DNA from: Paenarthrobacter sp. AR 02
Lineage (GTDB): Bacteria > Actinomycetota > Actinomycetes > Actinomycetales > Micrococcaceae
Assembly: GCF_021538675.1 (NCBI RefSeq)
Contig: NZ_JAJUKH010000001.1
Coordinates: forward strand, 372,001 to 436,000
Direction of reading: 5' to 3'
Length of the DNA: 64,000 nt
Below, piece after piece: positions 45,096 to 54,096 of this stretch (positions are counted from its first letter, which is position 1; every line of letters begins with the position of its first letter). Under the pieces are notes generated by a model. That model searched no databases. It was not told where the DNA came from and saw only the letters and a list, made by a program, of their open reading frames with translations. Made by a program: the position numbers and the translations under genes.

Positions 45096-47345
45096 ATGAG
45101 CCACGCATCTCCCGTTCCTTCGGCCGCCCCGGAAAACTCCGCACCGGAAACTACTGCCCCGGAAACCCCTCTCGGGCCACCTGTCGCCAAGCGGGTGCCC
45201 ACTCGCCGCGAGCATCACGGCGATGTCTTCGTGGACAACTATGAGTGGCTGAGGGACAAGGAATCGGCAGAGGTGGTGGAACACCTCAAGGCTGAAAACG
45301 CCTACCAGGAAGCCGTCACTGCGCACCAGGAACCGTTGCGCGAAGCCATGTTTGGTGAGATCAAGGGCCGCACTCAGGAGACAGACCTGTCAGTGCCCAG
45401 CAGGAAAGACGGCTGGTGGTACTACAGCCGCTCGGTGGAGGGCAAGGAGTACAGCATCCAGTGTCGCGTCCGGGCCAGCAACTCGGGCGACCCCATCGCG
45501 GACTGGACTCCCCCGGCAGTGGAGGCCGGAGTGGAGCTCCCGGGCGAGGAAATCCTCCTTGACGGCAACATTGAAGCCGAGGGCAAGCCGTTCTTCAGCG
45601 TCGGTGGCGCCGCTGTCACCGTGGACGGAAATCTCTACGCGTATGCCGTGGACAACGCCGGTGACGAACGCTTCACCCTTCGGATCAAGGATCTCCGCAC
45701 CGGTGAGCTCCTTCCGGACGTCATCGAGAACATCTTTTACGGAGTGGCTTTCTCCCCTGACGGAACCCGACTGTTCTACACAGTGGTGGATGACGCCTGG
45801 CGTCCGTACCAGGTGAAAGCGCACGTCCTGGGTACTCCGGTTGCCGAGGATGAGGTGCTTTACCAGGAGGACGACGTCGCCATGTGGCTCGGTTTCGACC
45901 TCGCCTCCGACCGTCGCCACCTGGTGCTCAGCATTGGCTGCTCCGAGTTCAGCGAAACAAGGCTGCTCCGCTTCGATGACTACGAGGCCGGCCTCAGCAC
46001 TGTCATCTCCCGTGACGAACATATTCTTTACGAGGCAGAGCCATTCCTGCTCGATGGCCGCGAGACCCTCCTGGTAACCCACGACAAGGACGCCATCAAC
46101 TCCATGGTGAGCCTGGTGGACCCTGCTGAGCTCGACAAGCCAGTTGAGCAGCAGGACTGGCGGACCGTCGTCGAGCATTCCGAGCAGGTGCGCGTCAACG
46201 GCGCGGGCGTAACGTCCACGCACCTGGTGCTGTCCATCCGCAAGGACACCATCGAACGGGTGCAGGTGCTGCCGCTTGCAGGGCTCGGTACGCCGGCGCA
46301 GGGCGACCCCGTGGAGCCTGCTTTCGATGAGGAGCTGTACACCGCGGGCGTTTCCGGCTCGGACTACGAAGCCCCCGTGATTCGCATGGGCTACACCTCC
46401 TACTTCACGCCCTCGCGTGTGTACGACTTCGTCCTGCCCACGCCCGGATTGCCCGCCGGTCAATTGCTGCTCCGCAAGGAAAGCCCGGTCCTCGGTGGCT
46501 ATGTGTCCACCGATTACGTCGCCACCCGCGAATGGGCAACGGCCGACGACGGCACCCGGGTCCCGCTCTCGGTGCTGCGTCACGCTTCGGTTCCGCAGGA
46601 CGGCACGGCGGCCGGCCTGGTGTACGGCTACGGATCCTATGAGATGAGCATGGATCCTGGCTTCGGCGTGGCCCGCTTGTCACTCCTGGATCGCGGCATC
46701 GTCATGGTCATCGCCCACATCCGCGGCGGCGGCGAGCTGGGACGCCTCTGGTATGAGGACGGCAAGAAGCTCAGCAAGAAGAACACGTTCACCGACTTCA
46801 TCGCCGCGACTGATTGGCTTGCCGGGTCAGGCTGGGTTGACCCCTCACGCATAGCAGCCATGGGCGGCTCGGCCGGCGGCCTCCTCATGGGCGCCATCGC
46901 CAATATGGCCCCCGAAAAGTACGCAGCGGTAGTGGCCCAGGTGCCCTTCGTGGACGCCCTGACCACCATCCTGGACCCTGAGCTTCCGCTGTCCGCCTTG
47001 GAATGGGAGGAATGGGGCAACCCGATCACGGACCCCGAGGCCTACGCCTATATGAAGTCCTACACTCCCTACGAGAATGTGGGGGCCGTTGCCTATCCCA
47101 AGATCGCTGCCGTGACGTCCTTCAATGACACCCGGGTGCTTTACGTCGAACCAGCGAAGTGGGTGCAGGCACTGCGTCATGCTTCCACCGGGTCCGAGCC
47201 CATCGTCATGAAGATCGAGATGGACGGCGGCCACGGCGGAGCATCCGGCCGGTACGTGCAGTGGCGCGAACGGGCATGGGACTACGCGTTCGTCGCGGAT
47301 TCGGTGGGTGCCACGGAGCTTCTCCCGGGGGCCGGCCTCAAGTAG
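45096..47345 (+). CDS. ptrB: Oligopeptidase B-like serine peptidase (S9A)
   Basis: 749 residues. The N-terminal beta-propeller (about 80-430) controls access; the C-terminal catalytic domain has YGYGSYEMSMDPGF, HIRGGGELGRLWYEDGK and the nucleophile GGSAGG (Ser592), then FNDTRV (Asp) and DGGHGGASGRY (His). Cytoplasmic; cleaves small peptides, usually after basic residues. No signal peptide; the first about 30 residues are Ala/Pro-rich. Six bases separate it from the convergent methyltransferase gene. Confidence 0.92.
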   Translation: MSHASPVPSAAPENSAPETTAPETPLGPPVAKRVPTRREHHGDVFVDNYEWLRDKESAEVVEHLKAENAYQEAVTAHQEPLREAMFGEIKGRTQETDLSVPSRKDGWWYYSRSVEGKEYSIQCRVRASNSGDPIADWTPPAVEAGVELPGEEILLDGNIEAEGKPFFSVGGAAVTVDGNLYAYAVDNAGDERFTLRIKDLRTGELLPDVIENIFYGVAFSPDGTRLFYTVVDDAWRPYQVKAHVLGTPVAEDEVLYQEDDVAMWLGFDLASDRRHLVLSIGCSEFSETRLLRFDDYEAGLSTVISRDEHILYEAEPFLLDGRETLLVTHDKDAINSMVSLVDPAELDKPVEQQDWRTVVEHSEQVRVNGAGVTSTHLVLSIRKDTIERVQVLPLAGLGTPAQGDPVEPAFDEELYTAGVSGSDYEAPVIRMGYTSYFTPSRVYDFVLPTPGLPAGQLLLRKESPVLGGYVSTDYVATREWATADDGTRVPLSVLRHASVPQDGTAAGLVYGYGSYEMSMDPGFGVARLSLLDRGIVMVIAHIRGGGELGRLWYEDGKKLSKKNTFTDFIAATDWLAGSGWVDPSRIAAMGGSAGGLLMGAIANMAPEKYAAVVAQVPFVDALTTILDPELPLSALEWEEWGNPITDPEAYAYMKSYTPYENVGAVAYPKIAAVTSFNDTRVLYVEPAKWVQALRHASTGSEPIVMKIEMDGGHGGASGRYVQWRERAWDYAFVADSVGATELLPGAGLK

Positions 47346-47351
47346 ATGTTT

Positions 47352-48161
47352 TCATGCCAGGCGGGCCCGCAGCAGTGCGAAGTATCCCGGGATCACGTCG
47401 GGGTCGGAGGGGTTGCTGAGCGGGCGCGTCTCGATATTCGCTGCGCCTTCTTCAACCAGGTTCCAGTCCGCCGTCGGGAAGGCTTTTGCGCGTTGCCTTG
47501 CACCGAAGCGACCTGGCATCGGCAGACCTCTAATCGCCCACTCAAGCGGTCCGGGGATGGATTTCCGTGTGGCTCCGAGGTGGCTCACATAGTCCACCGG
47601 AGTCCCCGGAAAATTGGTCTCGGCAAGGAAAACCCCGCCCCGGGTCCCGACGACGGGCAGCAGGTTCGCTGCAAGGGCGGCACGGCCGTCGCTGTCCAAC
47701 ACGTGCAGGACACCGCGGATGAACACATTCGCATCGCCGGACCAGCCTGCCTCGGACAGGGCCGCCGCCACAGTAGCCGCAGCGTCCGGTGCCGTCACGT
47801 CGCAGACCGCGAACGACGCCGTCGTGATGTCCTTCGATTCCTGCCGTGCGCGCTCAACGGCGTTCGCGGAGTAATCAAGTCCAACAGCGATGGGAAAGTG
47901 GCGGGCAAGGAGACGGGTGAAACTGCCGTTGCCGCACCCAACGTCCACAACAGGCAGGTTCTGGTCCAACTGTGTCACTTTGGGCAGGTAGGCGTTGAGT
48001 TCGTGGTCGCTGCCCGAGTCCCACAGGACGTCACCGGTGGCACCTGTGGAGCGGATATCCCCCCAGTACCGGTCCCACGCCGTCAGCGGGTCCTTGGGGG
48101 CACCGGACGAGAGCCTGATGAGGCGTGGAATGAGCAGGTACTTTCTTAGGGCCGAGAACAT
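47352..48161 (-). CDS. Class I SAM-dependent methyltransferase
   Basis: 269 residues. Motif I LPVVDVGCGNGSFTRLLA (about 70-86), acidic GLDYSANAVERA and FAVCDVTAPDA, then ANVFIRGVLHVLD are the classic small-molecule methyltransferase order. Substrate unknown. Not obviously tied to neighbours. Confidence 0.82.
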   Translation of the reverse strand: MFSALRKYLLIPRLIRLSSGAPKDPLTAWDRYWGDIRSTGATGDVLWDSGSDHELNAYLPKVTQLDQNLPVVDVGCGNGSFTRLLARHFPIAVGLDYSANAVERARQESKDITTASFAVCDVTAPDAAATVAAALSEAGWSGDANVFIRGVLHVLDSDGRAALAANLLPVVGTRGGVFLAETNFPGTPVDYVSHLGATRKSIPGPLEWAIRGLPMPGRFGARQRAKAFPTADWNLVEEGAANIETRPLSNPSDPDVIPGYFALLRARLA

Positions 48162-48180
48162 CTTTCAAATATAGGTGGCG

Positions 48181-48564
48181 CTAAGCCTCCACCAGCCACT
48201 CCAAGGCCTCTGTTTCGGAGGTAAAGAACTTTGTGGGGCACGGAGGCTTCATGATGCCGAGAAAGAAATTGGCGATCACCCTGTCCACCGGAGACGCACC
48301 CCAGAGAGCGATGCGGTTGGCTTGGCAAGGCTTGGCGAACACCGATCTGGCGCCGCGGCTGACGTCGTCCGTTGTCGCCATGTCCACAATCATGGGATGG
48401 TGGTCTTCGCCACACAACTCATTGACCCGGTCCATGGCCCGCTGGGCATCCGATTCCTGGATCCTGGCACCGCGGGGCCAGGTGAGGCGCAGGATTCCCT
48501 GCTCTTCGAGTTCAAGTTTGAACGACACCTGCTGGTGGTCTTTCGATGTTGCGTGTTGATCCAC
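48181..48564 (-). CDS. Small STAS-like protein (DUF7793-type)
   Basis: 127 residues from GTG 48564, chosen because AGAGGAGCACA stands just upstream; ATGs further up (48606/48612) lack a ribosome site. The alpha/beta pattern (ILRLTWPRGARIQESDAQRAMDRVNEL, HHPMIVDMATTDDVSRGARSVFA, RIALWGASPVDRVIANFFLGI) looks like STAS/SpoIIAA-type proteins seen in Actinobacteria. Possibly a regulatory adaptor; adjacent to and divergent from a histidine kinase. Confidence 0.65.
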   Translation of the reverse strand: MDQHATSKDHQQVSFKLELEEQGILRLTWPRGARIQESDAQRAMDRVNELCGEDHHPMIVDMATTDDVSRGARSVFAKPCQANRIALWGASPVDRVIANFFLGIMKPPCPTKFFTSETEALEWLVEA

Positions 48565-48782
48565 TGTGCTCCTCTTGCGGTCCGGCGCCCGTGCCGGAAC
48601 TGACATGGTCACCCCGGTTTGGCTTCCTCAAGGCTGACGAATCCCGTGGTCAATGTAAAGAGTGTCTTCCACGACTCATCCGGAGCATTTCACGCCGGGA
48701 AGCCGCGAGCCCCAATGCCGCTGGTAGGGTGTTGCCAAATCGGGAAATACCGTGGGAAGAACGTTGGAACGGAAGGGGCTCC

Positions 48783-50423
48783 GTGGGCGAGACCGTTGCC
48801 GATGTACAGGATTCTCCGTCCGCCTTGGTGGCGGATACGGATGGGGACCGACTGGCTGCCTCCCAGGCTGCGCTCGCCACAGCCGGCTTCGAGGTAATTA
48901 CTGCTTCGGACAGCGCCGCCGTGTCCCTCGAGCTCCAACGCCATAGCCCCTCCGTGATCGTGGCCGGGAGCGGTTTGGTCCGGGGCCTGCGCAATCCGGG
49001 GATACCGGTGCTGCTGCTCCTGAACGCCAACGAATCGTTGGACGTCGCTAACCTCGAGTCCCTGCGGATGGCGGACTACGTCCTGGCACCGGTGCGGGGT
49101 GGGGAACTGGTACACCGCGTCAGGACCCTGATCAGCCGGTCACGGGAACGCGAACGCTCCCGCGGGGAGATCGAGGCGCTCCGCGAGAGCCTCCGGAACG
49201 TGTCATCGGCGATACGGGAAACCAACGATCCGCAACTGATCGCCGACCACGTGGTCCAGGGCTTTGGCAAGGCCTTGGGTGTGGACCACGTCTGGTTCGC
49301 AACGTTCCGGGACGAACGCGTCCCCAACATCCGCGCACAATGGAACGGTCCGGGTGTGTCCCCCCTTCCCACGAGGCTTGGAGACAGCGAAGAAACCATC
49401 GCCGAAGCAGCCAACAAGCTGTGGGCCGAAGCGGACGTCCTTGCGGTCTCGGACCACAGGAAAGATCCCGAATCAGCAATCGCCGGGGCCTTGCGGGAAT
49501 GGTCCGGGGAGCTGCACCCGATCTCCACCGTGCTTCTGCCTGTTGGCGAAGGCGCAACAGCCCTGGGAATCATCCTGCTGTGCACAGTGCAGGAGGAACA
49601 CGACTGGACCCGTCCAGAGATCGCGCTGATGCAGCACGTGGCCGGGAACGTGGCACATGGCCTCATCCAAGGCCACCTCATCAGTGCCCAGCAGCGCGTG
49701 CTGCACCAGCTCCGGCAACTGGACAAAGCCAAAACAGATTTCCTGGCCACGGTGAACCATGAGCTGCGGACACCGTTGACCTCCATCACCGCGTATCTGG
49801 ACATGATCCAGGACGGTTCCGGCGGCCCGGTTCCGGAAGGCATTTCCAAGATGCTGGGCGTCATTGGCCGGAACTCTGACCGCCTCCGCCGGCTTATCGA
49901 GGACATGCTGACCGTGTCCATGCAGGACGGCAGCAACCTGGACCTCAAGCCTGTGGACATCGCCAAGCTGCTCCAAGTTGTGGTGGCAACGCTGCGGCCG
50001 CTTGCCGAGTCCCGGCATGTTTCCCTCTCATTCACTGAGGCAGGGGAAGACATTGAAGTGACGGCCGACGAAGCAAAGCTGGAGCAGGTCTTCACGAACA
50101 TCGTTGCCAACGCCATCAAGTTCACCCCCGAGGGCGGCCGGGTGGGCATCACCAGCTCGGTATCGGCCTCCGATAACGGCGCGAGGGCGGCCACTGTGCG
50201 GATCGCCGACACCGGCCTGGGCATCCCCGAGCACGACCTCCCGCACATCTTCACGCGCTTCTATCGGGCGTCCAACGCCACCTCCGCCGCAGTCCCTGGC
50301 AGCGGCCTGGGACTGGCCATTGCCCACGACATCATCAGCCGCCACATGGGCCGGCTCCTGTTGGATTCGACGCTGGGCTCCGGAACGACGGTGTCCGTGG
50401 AGCTGCCCGTTGGAGGGCCTTAA
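48783..50423 (+). CDS. Soluble histidine kinase with receiver-like and GAF domains
   Basis: 546 residues from GTG 48783 (GGAAGGGG ribosome site); earlier ATGs in frame lie in or before the divergent gene. The first about 115 residues are a receiver-like fold whose usual acceptor Asp region reads VIVAGSG, so it is probably not phosphorylated. A coiled linker leads to a GAF-like domain (about 140-300), HisKA with TVNHELRTPLTSITAYLDM (His326) and HATPase with NAIKFTPEG, DTGLGIP and GSGLGLAI. No membrane helix. Signal and partner regulator are unknown. Confidence 0.85.
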   Translation: MGETVADVQDSPSALVADTDGDRLAASQAALATAGFEVITASDSAAVSLELQRHSPSVIVAGSGLVRGLRNPGIPVLLLLNANESLDVANLESLRMADYVLAPVRGGELVHRVRTLISRSRERERSRGEIEALRESLRNVSSAIRETNDPQLIADHVVQGFGKALGVDHVWFATFRDERVPNIRAQWNGPGVSPLPTRLGDSEETIAEAANKLWAEADVLAVSDHRKDPESAIAGALREWSGELHPISTVLLPVGEGATALGIILLCTVQEEHDWTRPEIALMQHVAGNVAHGLIQGHLISAQQRVLHQLRQLDKAKTDFLATVNHELRTPLTSITAYLDMIQDGSGGPVPEGISKMLGVIGRNSDRLRRLIEDMLTVSMQDGSNLDLKPVDIAKLLQVVVATLRPLAESRHVSLSFTEAGEDIEVTADEAKLEQVFTNIVANAIKFTPEGGRVGITSSVSASDNGARAATVRIADTGLGIPEHDLPHIFTRFYRASNATSAAVPGSGLGLAIAHDIISRHMGRLLLDSTLGSGTTVSVELPVGGP

Positions 50424-50503
50424 TCTGTATGACATCGCTGTCATGCGGGCCTGCGGAGATTTGTCCCGCCGTCACTAATGCTCGACATCCGGCGAAACAA
50501 AAC

Positions 50504-50533
50504 TGATGCCCCGGGCAGCGGCCCAGGGCATCA
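50504..50533. terminator. Hairpin terminator between kinase and peptide gene
   Basis: TGATGCCC (50504-50511) pairs with 50526-50533, and inner GGGC with GCCC, around an AGCG loop. Read on the minus strand it is followed by GTTTTGTTT, so it should end the peptide transcript; it can also serve the kinase gene. Confidence 0.75.
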
Positions 50534-50572
50534 ATTTATGTCATATGGCCTTGAGAGGCGCTCCCCCAATGT

Positions 50573-50743
50573 TTAGTTTGGCCACCAACCGATGCTTGTG
50601 GTGTTCGTCTTGGTGCTGGTGACGCTGTTGGGCCACCATCCGATCGCCGAGCTGTCCTGCGAAGAGTCGGCATTGGCTGGAGCAGCGAATCCCGTTACTG
50701 CCAGAACCGCCGCCATGAGCAGGGTTGCCGCAAATTTTTTCAT
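50573..50743 (-). CDS. Very small secreted peptide precursor with two IGWWPN repeats
   Basis: 56 codons, ATG 50743 preceded by AAAGGGCATAGCGG, TAA at 50573. Residues 1-25 are a textbook signal peptide (KK, hydrophobic core, cleavage after ANA). The mature 31 residues are Ser/Thr/Asn-rich with IGWWPN at 34-39 and again at 51-56, the latter being the C-terminus. The two DNA copies differ only at synonymous sites (GGA/GGT and CCC/CCA), suggesting selection on the peptide. A terminator follows and a palindromic control region precedes it. I do not recognise a family. It could be an exported signal or a small wall-associated peptide. Confidence 0.8.
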   Translation of the reverse strand: MKKFAATLLMAAVLAVTGFAAPANADSSQDSSAIGWWPNSVTSTKTNTTSIGWWPN

Positions 50744-50781
50744 CCGCTATGCCCTTTCGTACTGATGCGAATTTGTCGTGT

Positions 50782-50800
50782 GTGACTTGAATAAAGTCAC
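50782..50800. promoter_or_regulatory. Perfect palindrome, probable operator
   Basis: GTGACTT-GAATA-AAGTCAC: 7-base arms, 5-base spacer. It overlaps the -35 of the divergent + promoter and lies 39 bases upstream of the peptide ATG, so one regulator could act on both genes. Confidence 0.65.
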
Positions 50801-50815
50801 GGGGCAAACTATACG
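50787..50815 (+). promoter_or_regulatory. Promoter of the TPR gene
   Basis: -35 TTGAAT (50787-50792), 17-base spacer, -10 TATACG (50810-50815), giving a start about 50822, before ATG 50836/50851. A TATAGT reading on the opposite strand (50814-50809) may be the -10 of the peptide gene. Confidence 0.65.
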
Positions 50816-50835
50816 AGCTTTTCGCCTGTAATGAC

Positions 50836-51903
50836 ATGGATAATGGGCTTATGCAAAGTCCGCAGCTCGCCGTCCACGTCGTAGCCGGGCTTTCAGCGCG
50901 CAACAAATGGAAGGAACGGGACTTCGACGAAGCCGCTCGCCTGGCGGGTGAAGCCGCGACCTTGGCCACGGCGGCCGGCGACGAAGAAGCATGGTGGAAC
51001 ATGCGCTACCTGCAGGCCGAGTGCCTCCGCGACCAAGGCCGCATCCAGGAATTCCTTGCCCTGGCTTCCGAACTCAACGACCACCCCCTCACTGCCACTT
51101 CCGCAGAGCTTGGCGCGAAGGCCGGGACCATGGTTGCCGTCGCCCTCCAAGGGCTGGGCCGGTTGGCGGCGGCGGCCACCATGGCCGCTGATGCAGCGAA
51201 ACTTGCCGCCCGGGACAACGACCTGCTCTACGTCCAGATCCTTGCCCAACGCGCCCTGATCGCTGCCTTGGCCGAAAGCCGCCTGCTTGACGACGCCTGG
51301 CGGGAGTGTTTGGCCATGGAAACCCTGCTGACGGAAGATGTGGACGAGGACACCGCGGGCAAGGGCTACTGGGTGATAGGCAACGTTGCCTTCCTTGCGG
51401 ATCGCGTCAGCGACGGCGGCCGCTACCACGACCTTGCGGCTGAGCTGCTGTCGCCGTCAAAGGATGTTGACCTCTGGGCACGCTTCAACAGGGCATCTGC
51501 CGAAATGCGACTCCAAGCGAAACTCAGCGACGCCGCTACCCTCCGCTGCATTGAGAGGGCCGAGCTCGCCACTGACATTGTGGGTGGCTCGGAAAGGGAC
51601 CACTTGGAAATGTCCCTGGTCCGGGCCCACTGGCATTTCCTGGGCGGGGACATGCAGGAGGCCGCAGCCATCCTTGAACCGCTATGCGCCCGGTCTTCCA
51701 TTCTGGCCACCCAAACGTCAGCGGAAGCGCACTTCCTCCTTGCGCGGGCGCTGCTCGAATTGGGCCGGCGGGATGAAGCGCTTGCTAACTTTGACGAAGC
51801 AGCCACACTGTTCGACCGCGCCGCCTTGCCCGAACGGAGTGCTGCCGTCCGCGAACATCTGCGGCATGACGATGAGCAACGAGGCCAGCCGCACGAGGGG
51901 TGA
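50836..51903 (+). CDS. TPR-repeat cytoplasmic protein
   Basis: 355 residues, all helical with repeated Ala-rich helix pairs (KERDFDEAARLAGEAATLATAAGDEEAWWN, GLGRLAAAATMAADAAKLAA, LEMSLVRAHWHFLGGDMQEAAAILEPL, LLARALLELGRRDEALANFDEAA), about eight TPR-like units. No HTH, membrane or enzyme motif. ATG 50836 or 50851; neither has a clear ribosome site. It sits divergent from the peptide gene and directly before a GGDEF-EAL gene (2-base gap, or overlapping if GTG 51900 is used), so it probably binds a peptide or partner protein and affects c-di-GMP (inference). Confidence 0.72.
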   Translation: MDNGLMQSPQLAVHVVAGLSARNKWKERDFDEAARLAGEAATLATAAGDEEAWWNMRYLQAECLRDQGRIQEFLALASELNDHPLTATSAELGAKAGTMVAVALQGLGRLAAAATMAADAAKLAARDNDLLYVQILAQRALIAALAESRLLDDAWRECLAMETLLTEDVDEDTAGKGYWVIGNVAFLADRVSDGGRYHDLAAELLSPSKDVDLWARFNRASAEMRLQAKLSDAATLRCIERAELATDIVGGSERDHLEMSLVRAHWHFLGGDMQEAAAILEPLCARSSILATQTSAEAHFLLARALLELGRRDEALANFDEAATLFDRAALPERSAAVREHLRHDDEQRGQPHEG

Positions 51904-51905
51904 GC

Positions 51906-53462
51906 ATGTCCGAAGGAAATTTCTCCACCGAGGATCCTCGCCTGGGATTGCTGCTGGACGGTATCGTGCGGTTGGCAGCTGGAGACCTGAACACCAGGAT
52001 CGAGGTCTCCGACGCCCGCGATGAGATCGATGCCGTGATCATGGGCACCAACCTACTGGCGGAGGACCTCCAGATCATCTACGAAGAACTGGAGCAGCGG
52101 GTCAACGCCCGGACGCAACAGCTCAACGAAGCACACCTGGCGATGCGCCACATGGCCATGACCGATCCCCTGACGGGCCTGAATAACCGTTCAGCCTTTG
52201 CCAACGCACTGGCCGAGGCCCAGGCGGCCGGACAGAAGGGCAGCAAGCGGCCAGCCATCCTCCTCCTGGACATGGACGGGTTCAAGTCGATCAACGACAC
52301 TTTGGGACACACCATCGGGGACAAAGTCCTCGAAACTTTAGCCGCCAGGATCAGCGGGGCGGTCCGCGAGCAGGACATGGTGGCCCGTATGGGCGGCGAC
52401 GAATTTGCCGTCATGCTTCCGGACGTCACCCCTGCCGAAGCGGCGTCAATCGGCAACCGCATCCTCGCGTCCGTTGTGGGGGCCATGGAAATCGAAGGCC
52501 AGCATCTGCGCTGTGGGGCCAGCATGGGCCTGCGGATGGCTGACCCTGGCCACGGCGCCGAAGAGCTGATGATGGAAGCGGACATTGCCATGTACGAGTC
52601 CAAGGCGGACGGACGCGGCAAGCTCAAGGTCTTTGAACCGGCCATGCTTCATTCCCGGCAAATGCGGAACCAGCTGGTGGGCGAGCTCAAAGAGGCCATC
52701 GCGGGTTCGCAACTGGTGCTCTACTACCAGCCGATCATCCGTTTGGACACCCGGGAAATCGAAGGTGTGGAAGCTTTGGTCCGCTGGAATCACCCCACCC
52801 GCGGTTTGATCATGCCGGACGAGTTCATTCCGATTGCCGAGGAAACGGGCATGATCTCCGATTTGGGCGGTTGGGTGCTCCGCACCGCCGTCGAGCAGTT
52901 AAAGCAGTGGCGCAGCGACCCCTTGACGTCGGGCCATGACTTCAGCATGCGCATCAACGTTTCCGCCGCCGACCTGCAGCGGCTCGAGTTTGTCGAGGAT
53001 GTCAGGGAAGCACTGGCGTCCGCGAACCTGGACCCATCGCTGCTGGTCCTGGAACTGACCGAGAGCGCCGTCATCCTGGGCAACGACCTGGACCGCTACA
53101 CGCTCAACAGCCTGCGACGCCTTGGCGTTGGACTGGAGATCGATGACTTCGGCACTGGCTACTCGTCCATCAGCTATCTGCGCCGGCTGCCCGTCGACAC
53201 CGTCAAAGTGGACCGGACCCTGCTCTCCGCCCTGGGCAGCGACCCCTCGCAACCGGCCCTGCTCGCTGCCGTCCTGCAACTCATCCGTGCCTGTGGGCTG
53301 AACGCGGTGTGGGAAGGCATCGAGACAGCCGAGCAGGCCCAGTACCTCCTGGGCATCGGATGCACCAGCGGCCAGGGTTACTACTTCAGCCGGCCGCTGC
53401 CCGGGGAGCAGCTGACGGAGCAGCTGAAGCACCACAAGACGTGGCCCGTCACCGCTGACTAA
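51906..53462 (+). CDS. GGDEF-EAL c-di-GMP turnover protein with HAMP-like N-terminus
   Basis: 518 residues from ATG 51906 (GAGGGG ribosome site). The first about 75 residues (LLLDGIVRLAAGDLNTRIEV, then EELEQRVNARTQQLNEAH) resemble a HAMP plus coiled coil without any membrane helix. GGDEF domain with RMGGDEFAVML (163-167); EAL domain with EGVEALVRWNHP (EAL 289-291), IDDFGTGYSS, KVDRTLL and EGIETAEQ, all catalytic motifs intact. It could both make and break c-di-GMP. Immediately follows the TPR gene. Confidence 0.9.
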   Translation: MSEGNFSTEDPRLGLLLDGIVRLAAGDLNTRIEVSDARDEIDAVIMGTNLLAEDLQIIYEELEQRVNARTQQLNEAHLAMRHMAMTDPLTGLNNRSAFANALAEAQAAGQKGSKRPAILLLDMDGFKSINDTLGHTIGDKVLETLAARISGAVREQDMVARMGGDEFAVMLPDVTPAEAASIGNRILASVVGAMEIEGQHLRCGASMGLRMADPGHGAEELMMEADIAMYESKADGRGKLKVFEPAMLHSRQMRNQLVGELKEAIAGSQLVLYYQPIIRLDTREIEGVEALVRWNHPTRGLIMPDEFIPIAEETGMISDLGGWVLRTAVEQLKQWRSDPLTSGHDFSMRINVSAADLQRLEFVEDVREALASANLDPSLLVLELTESAVILGNDLDRYTLNSLRRLGVGLEIDDFGTGYSSISYLRRLPVDTVKVDRTLLSALGSDPSQPALLAAVLQLIRACGLNAVWEGIETAEQAQYLLGIGCTSGQGYYFSRPLPGEQLTEQLKHHKTWPVTAD

Positions 53463-54061
53463 ACGCCCGACGTCGGCGCCTCACCGCCCGCTGTAACCTG
53501 GCGCTTCCGGTCCCGCCACTCGGTGTCCAGGATCGCGTAGATCTGCTCGGTGGCCCATTGGCCCTTGTAGTGCCAGTTGTCCACCAGGGTCGCTTCGAGC
53601 CGCATGCCCAGGCGTTTGCAGATAGCCGCGGAACCGGTGTTGAGCGCATCCAGCTTGGCGTCGAGGCGATGGAAGGACAACTGCTCGAAGGCAAGTTCCA
53701 TGACGGCTCGGGCGGCTTCTGTAGCGATTCCCTGGCCGCGGGCTTCCGGGTGCAGGATCCAGCCCAGCTCACCCTGTCCGGTGCCCTCAAGCCATTTCAG
53801 CACTACCTCGCCCATCAGTCCGGGCTGGTCTTTGCGCTCAATGGCCAGGCAAATCCAGTCACCTTCCTGAGTGAACTCGAAATTTGCATAGCGACCCAAG
53901 ACCTCCATGGCCCGTGTTTTGGACAACTCGCTGCGCAGAAGGAAGCGTGCCGTCCCGGGAAGGGACTGATAGCCGTGGAAGCGCTCAAGGTCCTCGGCCT
54001 CGAAGCGGCGCAGAATGAGTCGGTCGGTGACGATGGGGAGCTCAATATCGGGCATGAACAT
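53459..54061 (-). CDS. GNAT-family N-acetyltransferase (RimJ/RimL-like)
   Basis: 200 residues from ATG 54061 (or 54055). TDRLILRRFEAEDLERF start, GELGWILHPEARGQGIATEAARAVMELAF acetyl-CoA site and LDALNTGSAAICKRLGMRLEATLVDNW are standard. Acceptor unknown. The frame is open upstream to 54775, but that part is antisense to paaI/paaK. Its last 4 bases overlap the convergent GGDEF-EAL gene. Confidence 0.87.
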   Translation of the reverse strand: MFMPDIELPIVTDRLILRRFEAEDLERFHGYQSLPGTARFLLRSELSKTRAMEVLGRYANFEFTQEGDWICLAIERKDQPGLMGEVVLKWLEGTGQGELGWILHPEARGQGIATEAARAVMELAFEQLSFHRLDAKLDALNTGSAAICKRLGMRLEATLVDNWHYKGQWATEQIYAILDTEWRDRKRQVTAGGEAPTSGV

Positions 54062-54096
54062 GAGGCTACTAGTCGCGGGCGAATAGTGGTCCAGTC

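Noticed and set aside
45390..46583. Minus-strand open frame of about 400 codons opposite oligopeptidase B
   Set aside because: Antisense shadow of a strongly conserved enzyme.
49076..50254. Minus-strand open frame of about 390 codons opposite the histidine kinase
   Set aside because: Ser/Arg-rich shadow; the kinase motifs on the + strand are intact.
50429..50444. ATGACA-TCGC-TGTCAT palindrome after the histidine kinase
   Set aside because: Only 6-base arms, just past a stop codon and close to a stronger terminator; no reason to separate it from chance.
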